From Mesorhizobium terrae (GTDB lineage Bacteria > Pseudomonadota > Alphaproteobacteria > Rhizobiales > Rhizobiaceae): a stretch of 64,000 bases of DNA. The notes below the pieces were generated by a model. It saw only the letters and a list, made by a program, of their open reading frames with translations, did no database searches and had not been told where the DNA came from. The stretch is from NCBI RefSeq assembly GCF_008727715.1, contig NZ_CP044218.1:558001-622000 (forward strand). The letters are read 5' to 3'. Position numbers and translations under genes: made by a program. This document shows, in pieces, positions 45,049 through 55,011 of this stretch. Each line of letters opens with the position of its first letter. The stretch's first letter is position 1.

Positions 45049-45990
45049 ATCACCCGATCTCTTTCCAATGCTCTTCGCGAACGGATTGTAGCGACGGTTT
45101 TGAGTGGCGAGTCGTCGATCAGCCGCCAAACAGTTCGGTATTGCGATTTCGACGGTAGTAAAGTTGTTGCAGCGCCATCGGATGGCCGGGTCGGTTGCGC
45201 CGGGCAAGGTGAGCGGACATCGTAAGAGAGCGCTGGAGCCGCACCGTGCTTTCATCAAGGCCCGTATGCGTGAGACGCCGCATCTGACGCTGTACAGTCC
45301 GAAGGATGAGTTGGCCGGTCGCTGAGTCAAGGCCTAGCACAACGCGTCCGCGGCTGTTCCTGCGCAGCGAAGACCTGAGCTTCAAAATACTCTGTTCGCC
45401 CTTGAGCCGGCGCGTGCCGATATTGCCCGCAGGGCCAACGATGGCGATCCCAGTAGGTCGATCCAGATCCGCAGCGACTGGTCTTCGTCGATGAGAACTG
45501 GGTCAAGGCCAACGTGGCTCGTCTGCGCGATTGGGGCCCGAGGGGCAAGTGGCAGCACACCTTTGCTGCACATGGCCACTGGCGCACGCTGACCTTCCTC
45601 GGTGCGCAGTGCTGGGATCAACTCACAGCACCTTGCGTCTTCGACGGACCAATCAACGACTAATGCTTTCGCGCTCATGGCGAGCAGCAGCTCATCACCG
45701 AGCTGAAGCCCAGCGACATCGTTGTCATGGACGATCTTGGAGGTCATAAACAGCGGCCATCAGGCGGTTGATCAAGGTTGCTGGCGCCAGACTTTGGTAC
45801 CTGCCTCCCTACTCGTCAGACCTCAATCCAATCGAGCAGGCCTTCGCCAAGATCAACCACTGGATGCGCCAAACTCAGAAACGGACCGTCGAGGATACTT
45901 GGCGCCATATCGTTCAACTTGACGAAGCGATCGAGGCAACACAATGCGACAACTACTCCACAAGCGTAGGATATGAATCCGCCAAAACGC
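45049..45990 (+). pseudogene. Degenerate IS630-family transposase
   Basis: Pieces of one transposase appear in order across different frames: LSNALRERIVATVLSGESS (from 45061), AAKQFGIAISTVVKLLQRH and HRKRALEPHRAFIKARMRET (45118-45300), RLFLRSEDLSF (near 45350), FVDENWVKANVARLRDWGPR and HGHWRTLTFLGA (45483-45600), TELKPSDIVVMDDLGGHK, then GARLWYLPPYSSDLNPIEQA and TVEDTWRHI (to 45925). Parts of the DDE signature (VDE, VMDD, LNPIEQAF) are visible. At least four frameshifts or small deletions and an in-frame stop make it inactive. Confidence 0.85.
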
Positions 45991-46380
45991 GAAAAGCTCG
46001 AGCCGGATCAAGCCGTCAAAATAGTGAAGTCGGCTCCAACTAGCCTAGCGAAACCAAGATGCCCTCAATTCGGCAGTAGCGTCTTGTCGTCAGCAGTTAG
46101 CGGCCGGACGCATGCCACCGGAGCACAAAGCCCCTTCCGGCCTGCGCCAAGCGATGCTTTCGCTGCCATCATAACCAGTCGGCTTCTTGGATTTTGCCGC
46201 ATTTCCGACTATCGGCACTCGTCGCTTCAGCGGGACTGCTTGCCGGCAATCAACTTATTGAGCCAGATTTCGAGATTGCCGACGATGGCGGCAACAAGTG
46301 CATTTTTAGTGTCGAGGACATTGGTCTTGACCGCTTCGATCGGATGGAATTCGCACTATGAACCTACTTCAGCGCAGATA
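45991..46380. other. Gap downstream of the IS630 relic, with a possible orphan gene end
   Basis: No intact gene. On the + strand a frame of about 55 codons ending at the TGA at 46359-46361 reads like a natural protein C-terminus (GLLAGNQLIEPDFEIADDGG, then FSVEDIGLDRFDRMEFAL), but it has no start and no recognised family. The overlapping frame 45973-46446 is not convincing. The rest is probably island debris. Confidence 0.35.
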
Positions 46381-47907
46381 TCACGAATTGCGGTTTTGGC
46401 GGCTCGTGATCGAAATCGTGTGGCCTTCCCGACCAATAGAGGTTAGCTGAACAACCCGGTTCTTCACCATGCCTGTCTGCACTCCCGAGACGAAACCGGA
46501 ACTACCTCGTCCCAAAATCAGGATCGAGAGGGCAAATATGGCGTTGGTGGGATGGAAGACGCTGCCCCATGTCATCATAAGCCAGACGATTGCCGAGGTT
46601 GCCGAGACGGCCCAGATGTCATTCGCCTTGATGTGGCTGTAGCACCTTTCGACGATGAACCAGAAAAACGCCAGCGCCGGCAGACCATAGGTGGCAAGCA
46701 GGCGCGTGGGCAGGGAAACAGAGTCTGATCGTGCCTGCCCCACATTGAGTATGGAAGACGCCGCGTCTCTCGCCAGATTGCTACCCTGCCCCATCCAGAA
46801 AACACTCTTCAGGAACAGTTGCATATGTTGCTGCCAGATCCATGGACGGTAGAGTTGCCTGTAGATGTCGTCGACCGTGAGATGAGTCTGCCCGCGCAAT
46901 AGAAGGCGCGATATCGGGCCAATATCCTGAAGGAAGTAAAGCGCGTAAGGCGCCAATACCGTTATGACGACGGCGCCGCCGACCAACAGCGCGGCAAATA
47001 TCATGCGGAATCTGCTCCGACTCGGAAGTGCGCGAAGGTTAACTTGTGCGAGGCAAAAAAGGCAAAAGCCGATCAACGCCGAGCGTACGAAGGACAGGAA
47101 AAGAAAATAGCCACTGACCACGATGGAAACGAGCTTCAGGCCTCTCCAAGCCAGTGGGCTCAATGCCAGCATCATTGCAAACAGCGAGATCGTCCCCGAT
47201 GCAGCAATGTTGGGGGTAACTGAAATGCGCCATGGGCCGTAGGTTGGCGCGGTTTCACCGGGCAGGATGCCCCAGCCATTCAGATTCAGCCCGTCACGGA
47301 CTTGGTCTGGCTCGAATACTGGTGGCGGCTTGCGCGCGGGCTCATTCTCGGCGACTGGTGACGGCGCGGGGATGGTGTCCGGTGGCGCGTCAGCTGTATT
47401 CTGCGCGCTGTTGGGCGGGGCCTTGAATGCTTGAGCCTCACCTGCGAATTTAGTGTTGAGCCAGGTAACTTCGTTGATCGGCGGTTGGGTGTAAAATCGG
47501 ACAACGCCGGCTGTGTAGAATGTCAGAAACACTGCCAGCAGTAGATTCAAGTTGACCTTTGCCTCCGAACGGAGAACCCACCCTGAAACCCATACGATGA
47601 TGACAAGCGGAGGGATGACCGAATAGTCGCCGCCAATAATGGACCAGGCACACCCCAAAAAACCGAGTACCGCAAAGGGCCTGGCCAGGCCAAATACTAG
47701 GCTATCGAGAGTTTGCCGCAGACGAAGAAGAGGAAATACGATGGCGGGAGTCACGAGCAGCCAATAGGTCAGACCACTCCGGTTAACGATCTGATCTTGT
47801 CCAATGAACAGCGAGAAAAATAGCGAAAGTGCTATAAATATCGCGGTGTCGCCGCCGCCTTTAAACCATCTGGCAGCCGCCAAAATTCGAGTTTCTAGCG
47901 TATTCAT
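46381..47907 (-). CDS. O-antigen polymerase/ligase-like membrane protein
   Basis: 508 residues from the ATG at 47907 (an upstream ATG at 47946 adds 13). It has roughly ten to twelve hydrophobic segments and one large periplasmic-type loop at about 155-230 rich in Pro and Ala. This topology is that of Wzy polymerases and WaaL ligases, which join surface sugar chains on the outer face of the inner membrane. Sequence motifs are too variable to choose between them. It is the last gene of the - strand polysaccharide cluster, 82 bases after the oxidoreductase gene. Confidence 0.7.
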   Translation of the reverse strand: MNTLETRILAAARWFKGGGDTAIFIALSLFFSLFIGQDQIVNRSGLTYWLLVTPAIVFPLLRLRQTLDSLVFGLARPFAVLGFLGCAWSIIGGDYSVIPPLVIIVWVSGWVLRSEAKVNLNLLLAVFLTFYTAGVVRFYTQPPINEVTWLNTKFAGEAQAFKAPPNSAQNTADAPPDTIPAPSPVAENEPARKPPPVFEPDQVRDGLNLNGWGILPGETAPTYGPWRISVTPNIAASGTISLFAMMLALSPLAWRGLKLVSIVVSGYFLFLSFVRSALIGFCLFCLAQVNLRALPSRSRFRMIFAALLVGGAVVITVLAPYALYFLQDIGPISRLLLRGQTHLTVDDIYRQLYRPWIWQQHMQLFLKSVFWMGQGSNLARDAASSILNVGQARSDSVSLPTRLLATYGLPALAFFWFIVERCYSHIKANDIWAVSATSAIVWLMMTWGSVFHPTNAIFALSILILGRGSSGFVSGVQTGMVKNRVVQLTSIGREGHTISITSRQNRNS

Positions 47908-47989
47908 CGCCCCACATGCTTCTGAATTGAATTCTAGATATCGCACGGCGGTCAGATATCACAAAATTGAGACGGTTACGTAATGCTAT

Positions 47990-49051
47990 TCATGCCAATG
48001 GCAGAATTAGATCACGCGGCAACGTGTCTTTCTCAAGATCAATCGTTGCCCCATTGCGGCTATTGGACAGATGGGCGGCGATGAGTGTCCGCATTGTCTG
48101 CAAACCGTTCTCGCCAGTGGGGTAATTCACACCGGCTAACAGCGCTTTGACAACAGCTAGCGTAGGAGCCACTGCATCCGCCGGAGTGATGGACTGCACC
48201 ACCTTGGTGCTCGGCATGCCGTAGCGTGTGGTGGGGAGATCGCGATATTCAGCCTCTCGGGCCACGTATTCGAGACTGCCATCAAGTTCATCGACGCTGA
48301 TCCGCCCATAACGGCAATTATAGGTCACGTGCAGTCCGAGGCCTTGGTCTCCTGAACAGTCCATGAAGAACCTTTTGCCGGACGGGGTCTGCAGGCGAAC
48401 GGAGCCCGAGGCATCCTTGAACTGCGCTCCGCGGGGGTTGGGCACGTCGACATCGCCAAACCACGCATTCACAAACGCCGGATTTTCGTCCGTCATCAGA
48501 CGGAACATCTCGAAATAGTGGGTCCCGTTCATGGCGACGCCAAAATTTCCGGCGCTCACAACAACGCTACCCAGCCCGCCAAGCTCAGGGGAGGCCGCCA
48601 TCCGCATGGGGATCGTATATTGTTCCATGAAGCGCATCTGGTGATTGATCGCCAGATCGACACCGGCTGCCTTGCAGACGCTGATCATGTTCTCGCATTC
48701 GGCGAGACTGGTCGCCATCGGCTTCTCGCATAGAATTTTGCGCGCGCCATTGGCCGCGGCAGTGACGACGAGGTCATGGTGACTAGGGGCCGTCGTGGCG
48801 ATGACGACCAGTTCAGGCCGCACCTGCTTCAGCATGTCGATGGCCGACAAGTAGCGATGTTTTTCCTCGACGCCGTATTCCTGGCCGACCTTGTTGCAAG
48901 TCTCGCGATTGATATCGCTGATCGCTCCCAGAGGCAGTTCGACCTCCCTGAGAACCGACGCGTGTCGCACGCCCATACGTCCAAGTCCAATCAGAGCTGT
49001 TCTCAAGGTGTGCAATCCATTGTCAGTGTTCGATGGGTGTTCAGGAGGCAC
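47990..49051 (-). CDS. Gfo/Idh/MocA-family oxidoreductase
   Basis: 353 residues. N-terminal Rossmann fold: ALIGLGRMGVRHASVLREV with GxGxxG at about 22-27, and CEKPMATSLAE near 110, where the Lys is the usual catalytic residue of the family. The C-terminal alpha/beta domain includes NGTHYFEMFRLM. NAD(P)-dependent sugar or inositol dehydrogenase activity is expected. Inside a surface-sugar cluster it may make a 3-keto or other modified nucleotide sugar, but the substrate is not predictable. Confidence 0.88.
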   Translation of the reverse strand: MPPEHPSNTDNGLHTLRTALIGLGRMGVRHASVLREVELPLGAISDINRETCNKVGQEYGVEEKHRYLSAIDMLKQVRPELVVIATTAPSHHDLVVTAAANGARKILCEKPMATSLAECENMISVCKAAGVDLAINHQMRFMEQYTIPMRMAASPELGGLGSVVVSAGNFGVAMNGTHYFEMFRLMTDENPAFVNAWFGDVDVPNPRGAQFKDASGSVRLQTPSGKRFFMDCSGDQGLGLHVTYNCRYGRISVDELDGSLEYVAREAEYRDLPTTRYGMPSTKVVQSITPADAVAPTLAVVKALLAGVNYPTGENGLQTMRTLIAAHLSNSRNGATIDLEKDTLPRDLILPLA

Positions 49052-49087
49052 CGGCTGACGACTAAGCCAGTCCCACCTAGTGGTCGA

Positions 49088-50533
49088 TCAGCTTGGCGCT
49101 TCCCCAGATCTCGCAGAACTCGGAACGGGGAGATTTTTCAGAAGTCTGGAAAATTGACCGCCAAAATCCGGTTCGAAGAAATAGCGCGACGTGGTTTGCG
49201 GCACTACCCCAAACTCGCGCCGAGCGACGATTCGCGCAAGGTCGGATGGCGTCTCGATCAACATGGCGCCCTCCGCCTTCGACACTTCAACCACTGATTC
49301 GTAGGTCTCAAGCTGCAATATCCCTGTCGGCGTTCCTAGGCCAAGCGCATCGAAGTGACAGGCCGAAGAAATGCTAACATGGAAATCCGCGCTGGCGATC
49401 AGGCTATGGGTGCTGACCGACGATGTTCCGGACTGGATATGGACTCGGTTATCCGCGCAAAAGGCGCTCTCATAGAACATCGTGTCGGCATCGTAAGCGG
49501 GGTGCAATCTTACGATCAACTCGAAGTCGGCTGGGCATTCGCGCAGAAATTGGGCGATGAAATCTCGCAGTGCCTGACGCCCGATCCCCTGAGTAGTCAG
49601 TGCGATACGCGGAACTTTGTTAGGGAATTTGTTCACTGCGAGCGCGCGAAAGCCCGAAAGCAATGGCGCCCCAACCAGTTCGATACGCCCGTTGACCGCG
49701 AGCCAGGTGTCCTTCAGCTGCTCCGCCGCAAAGGCGCCATAGACTGCGAGTTTCGACGGCAATAGCAGTCCCCTGACTTCCTCCGGGGATAGGTCGGAGG
49801 GCAGAGCGTTCGGATGAGCTCCACTGAAAACCCCATGCTGCATTTCGACGAAGGAAATTCCCCTGAGCTCGGCAGCGCGGATCAAAGCGAACTGTCCGTT
49901 ATCTGGACACATTACCGCGCGTGCACCAAACCTTGCCAGAACGATGCGGTAGAGCGTGACCCGCCAAACGAAGACATTGTACAGCCGCGAGAGCACGTGC
50001 GGGGAGTAGTGTTCCAGCCCGAGCTCGTTCCGGATCGCTTCGGACAGCTGGTCGAAAGCGGCGTGGCTGCGAACTCTGGGCAGGATGCGCCCGAGTATGG
50101 CGCTCAGGGCGATGACGCTGGTATCGTCAAAAGCCGGAGGTGTCGCTGCGTTGTCGACATTGGCCTCGTAACCGGGCGCATCGCAGGACGACATCGTCGA
50201 AAAGCGCGAAACAGCGGATCTTAGCTCTTCAAAGTAGACGTCTTCGAAACCGTTTTTCCCCTGCCTGCGGAAGGCGGAATCAAATGTCTTCCCGACATAC
50301 TCGGCCTTCGGTAGCCATAGGAACTGCCACAAGCCCTTCAATATCCCCGCAACGAGGCGCTGACGTCCGATGCCCGCCCGCTCTAGATTGAGGGCCTGCA
50401 ATCGCATCGAAACCTCGAACCGAACCAGTTGCCAGAGCGGGATACCGTGAACGCGCTTTTCAAAGGCCTGCGTTCGCTTTTCGAATGCCCTTATGGAGGC
50501 GGCGACCTGCATCTCTGTTGGATTGGCTGACAT
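49088..50533 (-). CDS. Surface-carbohydrate glycosyltransferase-like protein (GT-B type)
   Basis: 481 residues with no membrane helices. The middle part contains ARAVMCPDNGQFALIRAAEL and FVEMQHGVFSGAHP, and the C-terminal half has ELIVRLHPAYDADT and SISSACHFDALGLGTPTG. The MQHG and RLHP blocks are seen in capsule/surface polysaccharide and CDP-glycerol-type transferases. It probably adds or exports a sugar in repeat-unit assembly. Its start directly abuts the stop of the flippase gene with no gap, so the two are translationally coupled. Confidence 0.65.
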   Translation of the reverse strand: MSANPTEMQVAASIRAFEKRTQAFEKRVHGIPLWQLVRFEVSMRLQALNLERAGIGRQRLVAGILKGLWQFLWLPKAEYVGKTFDSAFRRQGKNGFEDVYFEELRSAVSRFSTMSSCDAPGYEANVDNAATPPAFDDTSVIALSAILGRILPRVRSHAAFDQLSEAIRNELGLEHYSPHVLSRLYNVFVWRVTLYRIVLARFGARAVMCPDNGQFALIRAAELRGISFVEMQHGVFSGAHPNALPSDLSPEEVRGLLLPSKLAVYGAFAAEQLKDTWLAVNGRIELVGAPLLSGFRALAVNKFPNKVPRIALTTQGIGRQALRDFIAQFLRECPADFELIVRLHPAYDADTMFYESAFCADNRVHIQSGTSSVSTHSLIASADFHVSISSACHFDALGLGTPTGILQLETYESVVEVSKAEGAMLIETPSDLARIVARREFGVVPQTTSRYFFEPDFGGQFSRLLKNLPVPSSARSGEAPS

Positions 50534-51820
50534 TTAGTCGGTCGTCCTGACCCTTGTGGGAAACAGGGCAGCGAACCAGGGCAAGGGCCGCAGATGCTGC
50601 GCGAAGAGAAGGGCTCCAGTAAACATCGTCGCCTGCGCGATCAACTGCGCCACGGCAGCACCGACCAGGCCAAATATGTGCAGGAACAGATAAGACAGGA
50701 CAGCGCCCAATATTCCGCAACTGATCGTTATGACCGATAGGAATGCTGTCTTTTCTTGATAGAAAATGACATTGGCGACAATCAGGTACATGCCGGCAAA
50801 GGCTTGGGCGATCGCGGTTATCCAGATCAATTTGGCGGCCCCACCAAACGCCGGACCAACCACAAGCGGCAATGCCCAGATGGAACCGATGCCGACCGCT
50901 ATCGCCGAGCACATCAGAAACAGGAAATAGAGCAATGTGTAGCGGGTGATACGGATGTCCTTGGCGGGATCAGCCATCTTGAGGGTTTCGATGAGCCAGG
51001 GCGAAATGGCGCGATTGCAGGCATCGGCAATCAGGTAAATTCCCAGACTGATCTGCACCGCGACCAAATAGACGCCTGTCTGGGATATACCGATCACATT
51101 GGCGATGAAAATACGATCCACTGACGTCAGCAGCATACCGCCGACGACATGGGGTACCAGTGGCACGCCAAACTTGAGCAGCCCGGCAATGTATTTCCGA
51201 TCCGGTTCAAGTTTGACCCAGCCGCCGACCGCGAGGGAAACGCTAGCCACGATTCCCAACAGCACAATGGCGGCCGACTGGCCAATCAGTCTGCCTTCCC
51301 ACGCCAAGGCCAAACCGAGCACCAGAACGATCGACAATCCGGCATCAACCAGGGCTTGGGAAATACGAAAGGTGGCGAAGGAGCCCGCTTGTTTCGCCGA
51401 CTGATACACCGACAAGCGAATAAGTAGGACGAATTGGAGGGCGGAAACTCCTACACCGATCAACAGCCATTTGCGGGGTAATTGAGTGAGCTCTTCAAGT
51501 GGACCCGCCGCCAACAGGACGATGGCGAACACACATGTACTCGTCACGAACAGCAAGATCATCGCATTCCCGATATATCGAGGATAGTCGATCTCCGTAC
51601 GGTCGAAATATCGCATCCCGACCGCACCATGAGCCGACAGGCCCGTCAGGGCACCGAAAGCGGTGATAACGAGGGCATACATGGCCACCAGGCCGTAGTC
51701 GGCGGCCGTCAATACGCGCGTCAGGATCGGTAGCAGCAGCAGGGGAATAGCCGCCGCAAGGATGTTTGTTCCCGAGAACAAGGCGACGGATTTGACCACT
51801 TGATGGCGCACGGTTTTCAA
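50534..51820 (-). CDS. Wzx-type oligosaccharide flippase
   Basis: 428 residues with about 12-14 hydrophobic helices. The start VALFSGTNILAAAIPLLLLP and LTRVLTAADYGLVAMYALV are typical of polysaccharide export flippases (MVF superfamily). It would move lipid-linked repeat units across the inner membrane for the polymerase at 46381. It lies 88 bases after the acyltransferase gene in the same direction. Confidence 0.88.
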   Translation of the reverse strand: MKTVRHQVVKSVALFSGTNILAAAIPLLLLPILTRVLTAADYGLVAMYALVITAFGALTGLSAHGAVGMRYFDRTEIDYPRYIGNAMILLFVTSTCVFAIVLLAAGPLEELTQLPRKWLLIGVGVSALQFVLLIRLSVYQSAKQAGSFATFRISQALVDAGLSIVLVLGLALAWEGRLIGQSAAIVLLGIVASVSLAVGGWVKLEPDRKYIAGLLKFGVPLVPHVVGGMLLTSVDRIFIANVIGISQTGVYLVAVQISLGIYLIADACNRAISPWLIETLKMADPAKDIRITRYTLLYFLFLMCSAIAVGIGSIWALPLVVGPAFGGAAKLIWITAIAQAFAGMYLIVANVIFYQEKTAFLSVITISCGILGAVLSYLFLHIFGLVGAAVAQLIAQATMFTGALLFAQHLRPLPWFAALFPTRVRTTD

Positions 51821-51908
51821 CGAACTCTATAATTGACCAAGGGTGGCGACTGACACCCGATACCACGACAATCACAGCACACGTAGCCCAAGACGTTCAA
51901 TTGGCTTC

Positions 51909-53885
51909 CTACTTGCTCAACAGTCCCAGCGATGTCAGTTGCCTGCCCATCGCCTCGACCAGAAATCGGCCACCCTTGCGGCTTAGGTGGTCCGTATCGG
52001 TGTATAACAATTCGCCGTCTGATGCGGTGCGGCAACGGTTGTTCTTGGGGTCGCAAAACGTCTGGTCCGGATAGACAACTGTCAGTCCCGGGCGCCCCGA
52101 AAGCGTATCCAATACCTTGAACAGTCCCCGATGGCGCTCGAAGTATCGTGTGCGACTTGTGGTTATGGGTATGGAACCACGGGCGGCCAAGCGCGCCGCG
52201 ACACGCGGCACATGCCAGCCAACTTCGGGAACCGGTGCGATGTATATTACCCGTATTCCACGATCGAGAAGGCCGGTGATGGTGCCTGTGAACAACGCCT
52301 CGACCTCTGCGATGCGTGTCGGTTCACCTAGGTCTTTCTGGCCCACCGGACGCACTGGGAAAGGCTTGCCGGGCTCGACACCTCCTTCGCCGTTGTCGAA
52401 TCTCGTCCCTTGGATATAGGCAGTTGTCCGATCCTGTATAATCACGGTCTCAATGTGATCTTTCAGGAGGGTTTCCATGACGTCTTTGGCGAAGCTGGCA
52501 CATGCTTCATTGGTGTACACTGGCTCTATTCCGACGATGAACGGGCACCCTGGATAGGTCAGCACTTCTCCGGCCAAACCGTTGCGTGCCAACAGTTCCG
52601 ACACTGAGTCGGACAAGGTCTCGGCATGACTGTCACCCAGCAAGGCCCAGGTGATCGGCGCCGCGGGATCGCCGATGCGGCAGGGTTTGGATACGGTGCT
52701 CGTCTTGCAATTCTGTCCTTCGAGCACGGTCGTGCCACGTTGTGCGGAGGCCGCCAGGAGTTTCAACTGTTCCGAATTATACCGTTGCGGCACGCCATGC
52801 AGTGCCATTAGGCACAGCGACGTCACGATCAGCGCCACGCTGACCGGCAGCGATAGACGCCACGTCTGCCCAAGCGACATGCCCTGGCGGATGGGGCGTT
52901 CGACAAAAAACCATGTCGCGGCGGCGAGAATTATGCACAGCACGACGAGGGACAGACGCGATGCGAGATCAAGATCGGAGAGGAAATAACTACCGGCGAA
53001 AGCCAGGACGGGCTGGTGCCAGAGATATAGCGGATACGAAATGAGCCCGAGAAAAACCGCCGGTGGCCATGCCAGCACTCGCGTAGGCCAAGCCTGCTGC
53101 CGGGCCGTGCCGAGGACGAGCATGGCACCCAGAACACTGGCCAGGTTGGCCGTATAGTTGCCGCCGAGAATAAATGCCAGGCCGATCAGGACGAGTCCGA
53201 TCGGGGGCAGAATATCAGTCCATCTCGGCAGATCGAGGCCGTCCCGCCGCCGCTCGTGCCAGAGGCCGACCAGCGCACCAGCCAGCAGTTCCCAGGCGCG
53301 AAAGACCGACAGGTAAAACACCTCGGGGCTGGCCGCTGGCAACCTCAAAGCCGCGGCCAGTGACGCTATCATCAGGACGGGGACGGCAAGTGCGAACCAT
53401 TTTGGCCGCCCGGCCAGAAGGAGCAGCAAGGCAGGATAGAAGAGATAGAACTGCTCCTCGACCGACAGCGACCAGAGATGGATCAGCGGCGTGAGCGACG
53501 CGGCTTCCGACCAATAATCCGTGGTGAGGTAGAAGTAGATGTTTGAGACGAAGGCGATACCGGCAATCGCGGATCGGGCAAGCTTGATGAGAGCTTCGGG
53601 CGGCAGGACATAGAGGCCGAGTGCCAGTGAACTGGCACAGACCAGATAGAGCGCTGGAAGCAAGCGGCGGACGCGCCGGAAATAGAAGTCCGGCAGGGCG
53701 CCGAGGCTGAGGTCCTTGAGCAATATCCGCGTGATCAGATAGCCAGATATGACGAAGAAGACGTCGACGCCGAGATATCCTCCACGCAACCAGATTTTTC
53801 CAGCGGTGGCGAGTTCAAAGTGAAATGCCACGACTCCCAATACAGAAATAGCGCGCAGGCCGTCGATTTCAGGACGATAGCGCAC
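51909..53885 (-). CDS. OafA/YrhL-type O-acyltransferase with C-terminal SGNH domain
   Basis: 658 residues from the GTG at 53885, giving the standard RYRPEIDGLRAISVLGVVAFHF start; a GTG at 53906 would add seven. Residues 1-350 form the ten-helix AT3 membrane domain with the catalytic-type His in VVAFHF and HLWSLSVEEQFYLFYPA. The C-terminal domain (about 395-658) is SGNH-like: ALLGDSHAETL and YTDTDHLSRKGG supply the Ser and the Asp/His. The protein would acylate (often acetylate) surface sugars. It starts four bases after the amidotransferase stop. Confidence 0.92.
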   Translation of the reverse strand: MRYRPEIDGLRAISVLGVVAFHFELATAGKIWLRGGYLGVDVFFVISGYLITRILLKDLSLGALPDFYFRRVRRLLPALYLVCASSLALGLYVLPPEALIKLARSAIAGIAFVSNIYFYLTTDYWSEAASLTPLIHLWSLSVEEQFYLFYPALLLLLAGRPKWFALAVPVLMIASLAAALRLPAASPEVFYLSVFRAWELLAGALVGLWHERRRDGLDLPRWTDILPPIGLVLIGLAFILGGNYTANLASVLGAMLVLGTARQQAWPTRVLAWPPAVFLGLISYPLYLWHQPVLAFAGSYFLSDLDLASRLSLVVLCIILAAATWFFVERPIRQGMSLGQTWRLSLPVSVALIVTSLCLMALHGVPQRYNSEQLKLLAASAQRGTTVLEGQNCKTSTVSKPCRIGDPAAPITWALLGDSHAETLSDSVSELLARNGLAGEVLTYPGCPFIVGIEPVYTNEACASFAKDVMETLLKDHIETVIIQDRTTAYIQGTRFDNGEGGVEPGKPFPVRPVGQKDLGEPTRIAEVEALFTGTITGLLDRGIRVIYIAPVPEVGWHVPRVAARLAARGSIPITTSRTRYFERHRGLFKVLDTLSGRPGLTVVYPDQTFCDPKNNRCRTASDGELLYTDTDHLSRKGGRFLVEAMGRQLTSLGLLSK

Positions 53886-53889
53886 GCAG

Positions 53890-55011
53890 TTAGCCGATCC
53901 GAGGACGAATCGTGTTCGCCAGCCGCCTGGCCGGCTCGGATAGACTATGGTTGGTCTTGTAACCCCCGAAGGTCTTGTTAGGGGAGGCAATGATACCTTC
54001 CATCTCCTCGGGTTTCAGTCCCGGCTTCTTGGTCACATAGTCGTAGTCTTCCTCGATGAGGTTTTTCGGATGGGCCGCCCCCTGCATCGCGCTCAGCGCC
54101 TCGTCATCCGTCATCTGCCCCCAAAGCACGAGATTAGAGTAATATTCCTTGCGCTTGTCGAGTTTGAACTTATTTTGCAAATAGAGTGACTGATAGAATC
54201 GTGTATAGATCGGATAGTAGTTCTTGATTCTATAATAGACTCGGGTCGGTCCATTCCGGAGTATATCCATCGTTGCCTTCTTATTGCAGTCTATGAGGTT
54301 CAAAATGGATGGGATCTTTATCTTTCGGTCTAAAATGCAGTAAGTTAGACCGATCGGTGAGAAATGCGGATAGCTCTTGGAGCCCAAACAGCCGAAGCGC
54401 TTGTACACATTCCTGATGTAAATCCAGCCAAAATAGCCGTAGCCCCATTTCTCCAGCAGGATTGCCTCGGTCACCGAGTTCGTGTCCGTGATGTCATGCC
54501 GCAAGCCGTGCTTGGCCGCCTGCGTATAGAGCAACGCGAAAATCGCAAGGTCGGTCGGAATTTCCCCATCGGGCGTGGCGGCTTTGAGGCAAGATAGCTG
54601 AAGATCACGAAATTCAATCCAGTCGATGACGTGGGTGCGCAAATCTATGCTCAGCTTCTCCAGCGTCTTCTGGATATTAGCCACCGTGAGTTCGAAATTC
54701 CACCCATTGTCGAGATGGATCGCAAAGGGGCGCAGGCCGAGTTTATTGACGATATGGGCGACATGGGTGGTGTCGATGCCACCACTGACGCCGATCACAC
54801 AATCAAAGGGCTTCCCTTCGCCGACGGCCTTGATCTCGGTCACCAGCGACGCGAACTTCCTGCTCCGCCCTTCAAGCGGCGCGAGGCGCTGTCCGGCTAC
54901 CCGGTTGTAACGATGGCGGTGGCTGCACACTCCACCGACATCGAAAACGATGTCGGGATCGGTCGTGTCCATGATGCAGCGCGTGCAGGTCCGATATGGC
55001 ATAGAATTCAC
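53890..55011 (-). CDS. N-acetyl sugar amidotransferase (WbpG/PseA-like)
   Basis: 373 residues from the GTG at 55011 (ATG at 55002 also possible). It begins YRTCTRCIMDTTDPDIVFD, then VCSHRHRY, where relatives have a second Cys-x2-Cys; the fourth Cys is Arg here. The PP-loop reads GVSGGIDTTH, and IHLDNGWNFELTVANIQKTL and WGYGYFGWIYIRNVYKRFG follow the family. WbpG works with HisH/HisF-like partners to form acetamidino groups on O-antigen uronic acids; such partners are absent here. The central part is visibly richer in A and T than its neighbours, suggesting separate acquisition. Confidence 0.85.
   Translation of the reverse strand: MNSMPYRTCTRCIMDTTDPDIVFDVGGVCSHRHRYNRVAGQRLAPLEGRSRKFASLVTEIKAVGEGKPFDCVIGVSGGIDTTHVAHIVNKLGLRPFAIHLDNGWNFELTVANIQKTLEKLSIDLRTHVIDWIEFRDLQLSCLKAATPDGEIPTDLAIFALLYTQAAKHGLRHDITDTNSVTEAILLEKWGYGYFGWIYIRNVYKRFGCLGSKSYPHFSPIGLTYCILDRKIKIPSILNLIDCNKKATMDILRNGPTRVYYRIKNYYPIYTRFYQSLYLQNKFKLDKRKEYYSNLVLWGQMTDDEALSAMQGAAHPKNLIEEDYDYVTKKPGLKPEEMEGIIASPNKTFGGYKTNHSLSEPARRLANTIRPRIG

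Noticed and set aside
45973..46446. A 157-codon + strand frame after the IS630 relic
   Set aside because: It begins in the transposase remnant, changes character along its length and runs into the end of the opposite-strand polymerase gene; no family match.
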